Source: JADLBR01 sp020847615 (lineage in GTDB: Bacteria; Verrucomicrobiota; Verrucomicrobiia; JADLBR01). From it: a stretch of DNA of 64,000 nt. The translations under genes were made by a program, and so were the position numbers. Positions 1 through 7,741 of the stretch are shown here, in pieces; positions within the stretch are counted from its first letter, which is position 1, and each line of letters begins with the position of its first letter. The notes beneath the pieces were generated by a model. That model had not been told where the DNA came from and made no database searches. It saw only the letters and a program-made list of their open reading frames with translations. The stretch covers positions 1 through 64,000 of the forward strand of contig JAPKHT010000009.1 in NCBI GenBank assembly GCA_026646655.1, read 5' to 3'.

Positions 1-148
1 GAATCTGCTGCGCGGCGCCGAAGCCCGAACCCCGGACGCACTCTTCGCCGCGGTGGGCAACGCCCTCTCCCGAGTCACCGCCAAAGACGCGGCCCACTGG
101 TTTGCCCACTGCGGCTACAGTTTTATTTAAACCGCTCTAGTGCCGTAA
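1..148 (+). mobile_element. 3' end of an IS630-family insertion sequence
   Basis: The window opens inside a transposase frame. About 17 bases after its stop codon lies a CTAG (145-148), beyond which the sequence becomes the coding strand of a truncated minus-strand secreted gene. IS630/Tc1-type elements insert at TA dinucleotides, often within CTAG, so I place the element's end at about 145-148. The other end and the terminal inverted repeat partner are outside the window. The boundary is inferred from where the neighbouring gene stops making sense, not from a matched inverted repeat. Confidence 0.5.
2..130 (+). CDS. IS630-family transposase, C-terminal fragment (5' end outside window)
   Basis: The frame is open from the window edge to the TAA at 128-130 and shows the last 42 residues. 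The tail contains W-F-A-H-C-G-Y (visible residues 33-39) right before the stop. This aromatic/His-Cys-Gly-Tyr ending is familiar from C termini of IS630-type DDE transposases. The preceding stretch, L-R-G-A-E-A-R-T-P-D-A-L-F-A-A-V, is also typical of the amphipathic C-terminal helix. The catalytic residues lie outside the window, so the family call rests only on the tail. Its stop codon overlaps the stop of the truncated minus-strand gene at 127-249, which fits an insertion into that gene. Confidence 0.6.
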   Translation, partial: NLLRGAEARTPDALFAAVGNALSRVTAKDAAHWFAHCGYSFI

Positions 149-249
149 TCGAGGTTGGGCGGATTGCAGAGGGTGTCCGTTGCGGGGCTTTGCGACAGCG
201 GCGCCGCAAGCAACGCCAGCATCGCGGCAGTGATGATTCCCTGTTTCAC
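127..249 (-). pseudogene. Secreted glycan-enzyme gene truncated after its signal peptide by an IS630 insertion
   Basis: A GTG at 249-247 sits 9 bases after a strong Shine-Dalgarno (GGAGGGG) and 16 bases beyond the stop of the enolase remnant. The 40-residue product begins K-Q-G-I-I-T-A-A-M-L-A-L-L-A-A-P-L, a clear signal peptide. It then reads T-L-C-N-P-P-N-L-D-Y-G before running into IS-derived sequence and a chance stop. A Cys/Ser-N-P-x-N-L-x-Y stretch right after the signal peptide is seen in secreted GH43-like proteins of polysaccharide-degrading bacteria, so a GH43-type enzyme is my guess. Only about 36 native residues survive, so the family is not proven. I see no way for this gene to be functional in this window. 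Confidence 0.5.
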
Positions 250-265
250 GTCTTGTCCCCTCCAC

Positions 266-745
266 CTACGAGATGCCGTGTTCCTGCGGCAGCGCCATGA
301 ACATCCGGCCATCGGCTTGCTGCCGCATGTGCTTCTCCAATGTCGCGCGGCCGCCTTCGGAGTTGTACTCCAGCAGAGGGCACAGGATTTCCGGTTGTGA
401 TGCGACGCAGTGCGGCGCGACAATCCACGGGCTGGTGATATGCGGCACGACTTTCACGCCTTCGTGGCCGCGGGCAAGCTCGCAGATCTTAAGCCACTCG
501 GAAATCTCGCCGCACCAGGTCGGATCGCATTGCACGTAGTCCACGCAGCGGCGGTCAAGGAACGGCTTGACGCTCCACCGCGTGTACCAATGCTCGCCGC
601 CCGCGATGGTCAACCCGGTCTCGCCTTTGATCCGCGCGTAGCCTTCGATGTGCTCGGGACAGATCGGCTCCTCAATCCAGAACGGCCTGAACGGCGCCAC
701 GGCAACAGCGGCGTCAGTCCGCTGGAGAAATTGACGCCGTTTCAT
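266..745 (-). pseudogene. Enolase-superfamily (mandelate racemase-like) sugar-acid dehydratase, internally deleted
   Basis: The 159-residue frame starts with M-K-R-R-Q-F-L-Q-R, the opening of a Tat-type signal peptide. After only about 18 residues it jumps into the middle of an enolase-superfamily barrel: W-I-E-E-P (a Mg-ligand Glu at about residue 25), A-G-G-E-H (the next Mg-ligand Glu) and V-P-H-I (the usual catalytic His region). Full-length members of the family are about 380-430 residues. The whole capping domain, the first Mg-ligand Asp and the lysine-containing strand are absent. The junction is in frame, which suggests a clean internal deletion rather than gradual decay. It begins 15 bases downstream of the GH51 stop and was probably part of that operon, acting on a sugar acid. 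Catalysis is very unlikely. Confidence 0.7.
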
Positions 746-760
746 TGGATTCGCCGAGGG

Positions 761-2323
761 TCAACGCGTTGTTTGGAATATCAGCAGGGTAATGGAGCGG
801 GGCGCGAACTCGCGAACCGGCATCGGCAAAGGGCGCGACTGCACGCAATCCTCGGCCGGGCGCGCGACGGAGTTGGCCGCGAGCATCGCGGGCGCGGTCA
901 GTTCATGGCCGTCGGCAAAGGTGTAGTTGCCGCCGGTGATTTCGATGCGGGCGGGGATGGACTGCGTGGCGTGGCGGTTGACGACGGCGATGGTGAGCGA
1001 TTTCTTCTGGTCGTGGCAGGTGGCGGCGACGTCGAGAGACGGCAGTGTGGTGCCTTCGAGCAACGGCGAATCGCAGCGCGCGGCCACGGCCTGGTTGCCG
1101 CAGTGTTTGGCGTAGAGCGCGAGCGGATGGAAGACGGTCTGGCGCACGGAGCCGTTGCGGTCGGACTGGATCGGGGCGATGACGTTGGCCAGCTGCGCCC
1201 ACGTGGCGAAGCCGATGATGTCCGCGTGGCGGTGCATCGCGTTGAGCCAACTCGCGACGGCCAGCGCGTCCTGCCAGTTGTAGGTCTGCTCTAGGTTCCA
1301 GAGGACTTCGCGCCCGCCCGCGCCGCCGTTCCACAAGCCCCACTCGTCAATCGCCAGTTTCACCGGTGCCTGCCTGGGCGGGAAACGGTACCAATGCGAG
1401 AACCCCTTCGGCTCGGTGGGGAACGCGCCGAGAAACGCGGCGTAGTCATCCAACTGTTGGTCGAAAGCGGCAACGCGCCCCAGCAGGTTGGCGTAGTCCG
1501 TCGTCCCGAAATACCAGTGCGCGGAGATGAAGTCGGCCACCGGGTGCAACGACTTCAGGACGGTCGTGTTCCAGTTCGTGTTGTTGCCGACACCGGCCAC
1601 GATGACCTTGATGGTCGGGTCCTGCAATTTCATCAGTTTCGCAAACTGCCACGCGACCTTTGCATACTCGGCGGGGTCCTGGAGCCGGCCGCAGTCGGGC
1701 TCGGCTTCCTCCTCGTTCCCGAGGCCCCAGAACTTCACGCCGTGCGGCTCGGGAAAACCATGCTTGCGCCGCAGGTTGGCGTAGTGGGTGTTGCCGGTGC
1801 CGTTGCAATACTCGACCCAGTTGGCGGCTTCCTCCGCCGAGCCAGTGCCCATGTTCACGCTGATGTACGGCTCCGCGTTGATGGCCCGGCAGTACCGGAT
1901 GAACTCGTCGGTGCCGAACAGGTTGTCCTCCTCGCCGCCCCAAATCAGGTTCGGACGGCGACGCCGCTCCGCCTTTGGGCCGATGCCGTCCTGCCAGTGG
2001 TAAATCTTCGTGAACGTCCCGCCCGGCCAGCGCAGCAGCGGCGGGTTCAACTCGCGCACCTTCTCCAGCACGTCCCGGCGAAACCCGTTCTCATCCGCCA
2101 GCGGCGAGCCCGGCTCGAAGATGCCGCCGTTGATGCATCGGCCAAGGTGCTCGATGAACTGCCCATAGAGCATCGGCTCGATGCGCGCGCCCGGTTTGTC
2201 CGCCTGCACGGTGATGCTGGCCGGGTCCGAAGCCGCGACAAGAGCGGTGGACGCCAGCACGACCGCGATGCCCCTGCTGATGTGGGCGCTCATGCCTCGT
2301 GTTTCTCCAGAATCAGATCTCAT
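761..2323 (-). CDS. Secreted alpha-L-arabinofuranosidase, GH51
   Basis: Predicted to release terminal alpha-L-arabinofuranose from arabinan or arabinoxylan. The 520-residue protein has the GH51 barrel. N-terminal Y-G-Q-F-I-E-H-L (about 53-60) and L-R-W-P-G-G (97-102) are hallmark motifs. G-N-E at 202-204 supplies the acid/base Glu204 and I-D-E-W-G at 325-329 the nucleophile Glu327. I kept the ATG at 2323 because GGAGGAGG lies 7 bases upstream. A second in-frame ATG at 2293 gives a better signal peptide (M-S-A-H-I-S-R-G-I-A-V-V-L-A), so 2293 is a reasonable alternative. The ATG at 2323 overlaps the stop of a 27-codon ORF by ATGA. The gene lies downstream of the GH127/GH146 gene and is probably co-transcribed with it. 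Confidence 0.93.
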   Translation of the reverse strand: MRSDSGETRGMSAHISRGIAVVLASTALVAASDPASITVQADKPGARIEPMLYGQFIEHLGRCINGGIFEPGSPLADENGFRRDVLEKVRELNPPLLRWPGGTFTKIYHWQDGIGPKAERRRRPNLIWGGEEDNLFGTDEFIRYCRAINAEPYISVNMGTGSAEEAANWVEYCNGTGNTHYANLRRKHGFPEPHGVKFWGLGNEEEAEPDCGRLQDPAEYAKVAWQFAKLMKLQDPTIKVIVAGVGNNTNWNTTVLKSLHPVADFISAHWYFGTTDYANLLGRVAAFDQQLDDYAAFLGAFPTEPKGFSHWYRFPPRQAPVKLAIDEWGLWNGGAGGREVLWNLEQTYNWQDALAVASWLNAMHRHADIIGFATWAQLANVIAPIQSDRNGSVRQTVFHPLALYAKHCGNQAVAARCDSPLLEGTTLPSLDVAATCHDQKKSLTIAVVNRHATQSIPARIEITGGNYTFADGHELTAPAMLAANSVARPAEDCVQSRPLPMPVREFAPRSITLLIFQTTR

Positions 2324-2403
2324 TCCAGCACCTCCTCCAATGACTGGGTCTTTCCATCACGCACTTCTCCAGTCACCGGAAATGGGGTGTCGACGTAGCT
2401 CAT
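2320..2403 (-). CDS. 27-residue ORF overlapping both neighbouring glycosidase genes
   Basis: A 27-codon frame (M-S-Y-V-D-T-P-F-P-V-T-G-E-V, ending S-L-E-E-V-L-E) fills the space between the GH127/GH146 gene and the GH51 gene. Its ATG overlaps the upstream stop as ATGA at 2403-2400, and its TGA overlaps the GH51 start as ATGA at 2323-2320. The GH51 Shine-Dalgarno lies inside its last codons. I recognise no family. It could be a coupling peptide that passes terminating ribosomes from one glycosidase to the next, or the remnant of an eroded gene. Coding status is inferred from the double overlap only. Confidence 0.4.
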   Translation of the reverse strand: MSYVDTPFPVTGEVRDGKTQSLEEVLE

Positions 2404-5400
2404 CGGTTCGCCTCCCCCGCGCGCAGCACCCGCGCCTCCGCGACCAGGCCGCCGACTTTGCCTCTCTGCCGGACAAGGCGGACGACGAGTCGGTCCTTGC
2501 CGGCGACGAGCGGCGCGGGGATCGGGAACGCCACGTCGCGGAAAGTGCCATCGGCCTTGGCCGGGCCGATGTCGCCCAGCGTGGTCAGCGGCGGCAGCGC
2601 CTTCGCCTTCGCGCCGACGTCGAGCTGGTTTCCCGGCGTGGCCGCCTCGGTCTCCTGCGCCTCCTTCGCATCGGCGGCCTCCGCCTTCACCGACGCGGCC
2701 TGCACCTCGAAGCCGCATCTCGGACCGCGATGCGCGTCGGGGTCGCCGGCGGGCGGCGACCAGAGCCGAATGAGCAGGGTCTGCGCTTTGTCCGGCTCGA
2801 CGGCGAGCGTCCAGCCGAAGCGGTCGCCGCCGACTTCCGCGGTGCGGAAGGTCTGCCAGCGGCCGGCGATAAGACGCGGGAGTTCGTTGAACTCGTGGTT
2901 GTAGCCGCTTGCCGCCTCGAGGCCGTGGTCTTTCTCGCCGCGATTTGCTCCGGCGGTGCGCGGCAGGGCGGGATCGCTCTCCAGGCGGCCCGGCATGGTG
3001 CTGGCGGCGGACTGCGTTCCGGCGCCGAAGAAGACCATGTCCACGGTGCGCGGCGCGAGTTCCTTCCAGCGCTTGGCCTCCGCGCCGTAGGCCGCTCGCT
3101 CGGCGGCCAGTTGCGCGTCATCGCGCAAGTCCCAGTAGGCGATGTAGGCATCCTGATACTCCTGGTACAGCGGCAGGAACTCGACGGGCTTTGGCAAAAG
3201 ATCGCGTCGGAATATCGACGGGTCACCGGCAAAATGCAGCGGCTTGTCCAGCGGCTTGATGGCGGCGAGCGCCTGGTCCGCCGGCTTGCGCGCCACGGCG
3301 TGACGCGCGCCGTCGTCGGTTTTTGCGACCAGCATCACCGGGCCATACATCAGTGCGGCCCGGTCGGGGTTGTCGCGGAAACCTTCCCAACGCAGCGCCA
3401 TCGGCAGCGCGACGGAAATCTTGTCACCGGCTTTCCATGACCGCAGGAGATCCACGTAGCCTTCCGGGCCGGTCTTCGTCGGCACCGCCGAGCCGTTGAC
3501 CGTCACCGAGAAATCGGCGGTCACCCAGGCGGGCCTGCGGATGCTGATGGTGGCCTTTCCCGGTTTCGCGGCGACGATCTCCATGGACGTGCCCGCTTCC
3601 TCGGGGAACCTCGTGACCTGCCGCAGGACGAGGCCGGCCTCGCACCAGTTCAGTTCCGAGGCGATGAACAGGCTGACAAACAGCCGCTCGCCGCCGCGAT
3701 GGAAATAGATGCTGTCGGCGTATTTTGCGTGGTTCTCCATGCCCGAGCCGTGACAGCAGGCGAGGCTCACCCAGCCGGGACTGAAACCCTTGCGGCTGCC
3801 GCTCTCCATGCCGTGGAAATAGGCGACCGTGCCAAACTTCGGATGCTGCGAGGATAGGATGTGGTTGATCTGCGCGCGCTCGCAGTAATCCGCCACAGCC
3901 GCGCTCGGTTCCCACGCGAAGAGATGACGCGTGAGCTTGAGCATGTTGTGCGTGTTGCAGGTCTCGGCGTTGCCCTTGCTCAGCGACAGCGACAGATGCG
4001 CCTTGGGCGTGAACTTCTCGTGGTTGCTGTTGCCGCCGTTGGCGTAGCTGCGTTCCCGCACAACGTAGCGCCAGAAATTCCGCGCCGCGTCGCGATACTC
4101 CGGCTCACCGGTGAATTCATAGATGCGGGCGAAGCCGGTGAACTTGGGCACCTGCGTGTTGGCATGCAGCCAGTCAAGCGTGTCTTCGTTGCGGGACAGC
4201 GGGGCCATCACCTTGCCATGGCAGAAACGTCTCGCGAGCGCGAGATGGGCCGGATTCCTGGTGATCGCATAGAGATTCGCCAGCGCCTCGTTGATGCCGC
4301 CGTGCTCGTGGTCGAGCATCGCCTGGAACGCCTCGTCGCTGACCTGCGCGGAATACTTCTCCAGCCACGCGGCAACCTTCATCATCACGTCCAGGGCCTG
4401 CTGGCTGCCGGCCAGCGCATTGGCATCGATGAGGCCCTGATACACCTTGTGAAGCGCATACCACGGGACCGGCAGCCGGCCCAGCCCCTCCGGTCGCGGC
4501 TCGAGACCCGCCATGATGCGCAGCCATTTCTCCGGGAATGGCGCGATGAAACCCGAACCCGCTTTGGCCTGCACCCCCGCGATGATCGCCACCACCGCGT
4601 CGAGCCGCTCCTTGAAGCGCGCGTCGCCGGTGTTGCGGTACATCTCGGCGCAGGCCGACAGGAAGTGCCCTTCATAGTGGCCTTGGAACCCGTAGTCGCT
4701 GGCCTTCCACTGGCCGTAGGGCTGAGCCGTGGACGGCAGCCCGTTGTTCACGCGCCACCAGTGCATCAACCGCTCTGGCTCCACGCGAAGAATGTAGCCC
4801 TTGTCGCGTTCCTGGGCGTCCTTGAATGGGCCATCGATCAGTTTCACATCACGCAAATCGAATGGCGCGGCCGAGACCGGCACGGCAACCCCTTTGGGCC
4901 CGGCTGTCTCATTCTCCCGAAGCCAGACGATGGAACGATTGGCGGCGAAAGCGCCGGCGGGCGCGCGGTCATCGTTGCCGTAGAAGCCGAATACGGCCTC
5001 GCCTTCGGGCCGGTAGTAGAGGAAGTTGCCGGCATCGCGACCCGACTTGCCCCAGCCGACGATGCCCATTCCGAAACTGTCGCCCGACCAGGCATCGGCA
5101 TCCGGCTTGACCCACGCGCTCATCGTCCACGGCGCGTTGCCTGAGATGCCGATGTCTTGCGGCGTCACGACGGGTGCGGTGCCGTCGAGCGCGTAGTCTC
5201 CACCGGCGAACACCGGATTCGTCGCCACACCGAGGCTGGCGGTGTCGGGCCTGGCGGCCGCGAGTTGGGCGATGCTCCGCTCGTCGAGAGCGGCGTTGAA
5301 GATGGCCGGCTTGGCGATCGCGCCTTTGAAATTCCGCTTCTGGCCGAACGGGTCACTGCCGATGGTCAAGGGCGTGTCGGCAATCCTGAGCACGCCGGGC

Positions 5401-7415
5401 TGCCGCGACTTGGCGAGCTTGCCGTTGACATAGACGCGTTGCGTCGTGCCTTCGTAGGTGTTGGCGAGGTGAATCCATTCCGACTTGCGCTGCTCGATCC
5501 GGTTCATGCGCGTGAAGTTCGGGATTGCCTGCAGCGGCGTGCCATCGGCGAACGCGCCGCGGATGACCAGCGCGCCGCCGAGCAGTTTTCCATCCCACTC
5601 CGCGCGCAACGGCGCATCGGGGGCGAGCGCGAGGGCCTCGAGGTCTTTCCCCGGCGGCAGGTCCACGGACTCGACATTATAGACCAGTGGCCCGTATTGC
5701 AGCGCGACGCGCCCGACGTTGGCGGCGATGCGCGAATCGGCCCTGATGCGCTGTATCTCCATCGGCAACGATAATTCCACGCGGTCGCCGTCCTTCCATT
5801 CGCCGCGCAACGCGATGTAGCCGCGCTCGACCTGGGGCGATTCCGGCCTGCCGTTCACGCGTACGGTGAATCGGCCCCCGAGGTCGGGTGTTGCGGTGTA
5901 CAGTTCGCTCTCGGTCCGATCCGGGATGCGCAATCTGAGGGTAAAGCTGGCTGCGCGCGTTGGGTGCAGCGTCACGGCCACGTCGCCGCCCCACGGATAA
6001 CGGGTTTCCTGCCGGATTCGCAGCGCGGCGCCGCCGATGTTGGGCAACGTGGCCTCGCTGTCCACGTAGTGGCTGAGGTAGAGCTCGGTCCGGGCCGGGT
6101 TGACGGAATAGATGAGGTCTTTGATCGCGAGGAGCGCGCGCGGAATGTTGCCGACGCAACACGGGCACACGTGCCACGGATACCGGGCGCGCTTCTCGTC
6201 CAACGGATTCTGATAATAGAAATTCGTGCCGCCCAGCTCGACGGAGCCAAGGATGTTGTTGTAGAGCGCGCGTTCCTGGACATCGCGGTAATGGCCGTCC
6301 GCGTGCAGCCGGTGCATCCGGTCGGACCAGAAACTCAGGCCGCAGCCGGCGCACGACTCGCAGTAAGCATCGTTCGGCAACTCGTAGTCGCCGCCGAACG
6401 CCTCGCCCTTGTGGGCCGCCCCAACGCCGCCGGTGAGGTAGTGTTTCTTGTGGATGGCGTTCGACCAGATTCGGTCACCCGCCTGCCGGTAGGCCGCGTC
6501 GCCCTCGTGCAGCGCGATGTCGGCCATCGCGGTGTAGAAATACGTGGCGCGCACGGCGTGGCCCTTCGCCTCGGCCAACTCGATGGCCGGCTTGTCGGAT
6601 TGGTTGTATTCATTGCCTTTGTCACCCTCGTGTTGGTGGTCCAGGAAATGGCGGGCCAGCGCGATGTATTTGTCGCCCTTGCCAGCGCCTTCGACCTCGT
6701 TGACTAGTCGGCCCAGCCGGCATAGCGCGTACTCCATGCCCGGATGTCCGTTGCGCCACGTCCGCTTCGGCGGCGTGCCGAAGGTGTCACAAAGATGGTC
6801 ACCGCATCTCACCGCGGCGTCGTACAACCGGCGGTCCTTGCCGCCGGTCATCCGGTGATGGGCGACGCCCATCTCGAGGAAGTAGCCCATCACGTAGAAC
6901 TCGTGCCACCCGACGTTGCTGTAGCGCGGGTGATTGTTGAGGACGTGGAACGAATGGATGTATCCATCGGGCGCCTGGGCCGCGAGGATGATCGGGATCC
7001 ATTCCTCGAGTTTTGCCCGCAGGACCGCCTGTGCCTTCGCGAGGTCTGCGTCGCCACCGGGCTTGACCGCCAGCGCGACGCAGATGGCCTCCACCGTGTT
7101 GTAGACGTAGGCATCGCTCCACGGCGCGCCGGTGTATTTCCAGTCGGCCGCCTCGCCGCGCTGCACCCGGCCCAGAGCAACCAGGTTCATCAGCTCTTGG
7201 CCGCGCCCGCCTTTCTCCATCTGGCGGATGCAATGGGGCAGCCACTTTTCCGTCAGGCGCTTGGCCTGCTGTTTCCAGAAGCCGCCCAGCTCGATCGTTT
7301 GCAGGCGAACGGGCCCGATGGGGTCGCGCCCGGTGTCTGCGGCCGCAGCCACCGTCTGGGCGACGCTGAGGCAGCACAGGAGACCGGCAAGTGGGGGCAT
7401 GAGGGATGTTCTCAT
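2400..7415 (-). CDS. Giant secreted beta-L-arabinofuranosidase: GH127 - LamG pieces - GH146
   Basis: A 1671-residue protein with two catalytic units of the DUF1680 clan. The start at 7415 is chosen because AGGA lies about 10 bases upstream and a signal peptide follows (M-R-T-S-L-M-P-P-L-A-G-L-L); the longer frame upstream has no such signal. Unit 1 (about 35-680) has the GH127 site: G-E-A-F with probable acid Glu338, E-S-C (Glu353, Cys355) and C-P-C-C (Cys419/420), matching the zinc-thiolate centre and nucleophilic Cys of characterised enzymes. Unit 2 (about 970-1500) has the GH146-type set: G-G-N-S-N-H-E-K-F, E-T-C-N-T-H-N-M and A-C-C-H-G-S-G. A disordered LamG-like stretch lies between them. 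The C terminus holds a beta-rich domain and a Lys/Glu/Ala-rich segment. The protein likely strips beta-linked arabinofuranose from plant glycans. Confidence 0.88.
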   Translation of the reverse strand: MRTSLMPPLAGLLCCLSVAQTVAAAADTGRDPIGPVRLQTIELGGFWKQQAKRLTEKWLPHCIRQMEKGGRGQELMNLVALGRVQRGEAADWKYTGAPWSDAYVYNTVEAICVALAVKPGGDADLAKAQAVLRAKLEEWIPIILAAQAPDGYIHSFHVLNNHPRYSNVGWHEFYVMGYFLEMGVAHHRMTGGKDRRLYDAAVRCGDHLCDTFGTPPKRTWRNGHPGMEYALCRLGRLVNEVEGAGKGDKYIALARHFLDHQHEGDKGNEYNQSDKPAIELAEAKGHAVRATYFYTAMADIALHEGDAAYRQAGDRIWSNAIHKKHYLTGGVGAAHKGEAFGGDYELPNDAYCESCAGCGLSFWSDRMHRLHADGHYRDVQERALYNNILGSVELGGTNFYYQNPLDEKRARYPWHVCPCCVGNIPRALLAIKDLIYSVNPARTELYLSHYVDSEATLPNIGGAALRIRQETRYPWGGDVAVTLHPTRAASFTLRLRIPDRTESELYTATPDLGGRFTVRVNGRPESPQVERGYIALRGEWKDGDRVELSLPMEIQRIRADSRIAANVGRVALQYGPLVYNVESVDLPPGKDLEALALAPDAPLRAEWDGKLLGGALVIRGAFADGTPLQAIPNFTRMNRIEQRKSEWIHLANTYEGTTQRVYVNGKLAKSRQPGVLRIADTPLTIGSDPFGQKRNFKGAIAKPAIFNAALDERSIAQLAAARPDTASLGVATNPVFAGGDYALDGTAPVVTPQDIGISGNAPWTMSAWVKPDADAWSGDSFGMGIVGWGKSGRDAGNFLYYRPEGEAVFGFYGNDDRAPAGAFAANRSIVWLRENETAGPKGVAVPVSAAPFDLRDVKLIDGPFKDAQERDKGYILRVEPERLMHWWRVNNGLPSTAQPYGQWKASDYGFQGHYEGHFLSACAEMYRNTGDARFKERLDAVVAIIAGVQAKAGSGFIAPFPEKWLRIMAGLEPRPEGLGRLPVPWYALHKVYQGLIDANALAGSQQALDVMMKVAAWLEKYSAQVSDEAFQAMLDHEHGGINEALANLYAITRNPAHLALARRFCHGKVMAPLSRNEDTLDWLHANTQVPKFTGFARIYEFTGEPEYRDAARNFWRYVVRERSYANGGNSNHEKFTPKAHLSLSLSKGNAETCNTHNMLKLTRHLFAWEPSAAVADYCERAQINHILSSQHPKFGTVAYFHGMESGSRKGFSPGWVSLACCHGSGMENHAKYADSIYFHRGGERLFVSLFIASELNWCEAGLVLRQVTRFPEEAGTSMEIVAAKPGKATISIRRPAWVTADFSVTVNGSAVPTKTGPEGYVDLLRSWKAGDKISVALPMALRWEGFRDNPDRAALMYGPVMLVAKTDDGARHAVARKPADQALAAIKPLDKPLHFAGDPSIFRRDLLPKPVEFLPLYQEYQDAYIAYWDLRDDAQLAAERAAYGAEAKRWKELAPRTVDMVFFGAGTQSAASTMPGRLESDPALPRTAGANRGEKDHGLEAASGYNHEFNELPRLIAGRWQTFRTAEVGGDRFGWTLAVEPDKAQTLLIRLWSPPAGDPDAHRGPRCGFEVQAASVKAEAADAKEAQETEAATPGNQLDVGAKAKALPPLTTLGDIGPAKADGTFRDVAFPIPAPLVAGKDRLVVRLVRQRGKVGGLVAEARVLRAGEANR

Positions 7416-7621
7416 TGTGATTTTCCTTTCTGTGGGGAAGCCGTCCTCCCCGATTTGACCTCCACGGCCGATTCGAGCTGGCGGAAATATTCGGCGTTGT
7501 TCGAGGTGATTCGCACCGCGAGCGTGGCGGGATGCTCGCCGCCGAATTCCACGCGCGCGGCCGCCGGAGCGCCGGCGAGCGCCGACGCCAACCGGACCGC
7601 GACGATTCGCATGGGGCGCAT
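7412..7621 (-). CDS. Possible 69-residue protein preceding the GH127/GH146 gene
   Basis: A 69-codon frame begins at an ATG at 7621 and ends with TGA overlapping the GH127/GH146 start as ATGA (7415-7412). The product starts M-R-P-M-R-I-V-A-V-R-L-A-S-A-L-A-G, loosely resembling a weak leader, and ends with S-P-Q-K-G-K-S-Q. No Shine-Dalgarno is convincing at its start and I recognise no family. It occupies most of the 326-base interval between the GH127/GH146 gene and the sialidase-like gene. It may be a real upstream coupled ORF or simply a chance frame in GC-rich DNA. Confidence 0.25.
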   Translation of the reverse strand: MRPMRIVAVRLASALAGAPAAARVEFGGEHPATLAVRITSNNAEYFRQLESAVEVKSGRTASPQKGKSQ

Positions 7622-7644
7622 GGTGAACCGAGCGTAAAGGGGGA

Positions 7645-7691
7645 CCCTTTCGCGACAACGCCATTTCGCGCATTAATATCACCATTTTGCG
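7645..7691 (-). promoter_or_regulatory. Three direct repeats upstream of the arabinanase genes (candidate operator)
   Basis: On the plus strand, CCCTTTCGCG (7645), CCATTTCGCG (7661) and CCATTTTGCG (7682) form three near-identical 10-base direct repeats with start-to-start spacings of 16 and 21 bases. They lie just upstream of the 69-residue ORF and about 230 bases before the GH127/GH146 start. A 21-base spacing (two helical turns) between direct half-sites is what AraC-type activators use. No regulator gene is in the window. The rest of 7622-7741 holds nothing else I can name. Confidence 0.4.
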
Positions 7692-7741
7692 AATCAAAGA
7701 CCCGCATACCACGATCCTCGGCCCCGCGCCGTGATCGGAGG

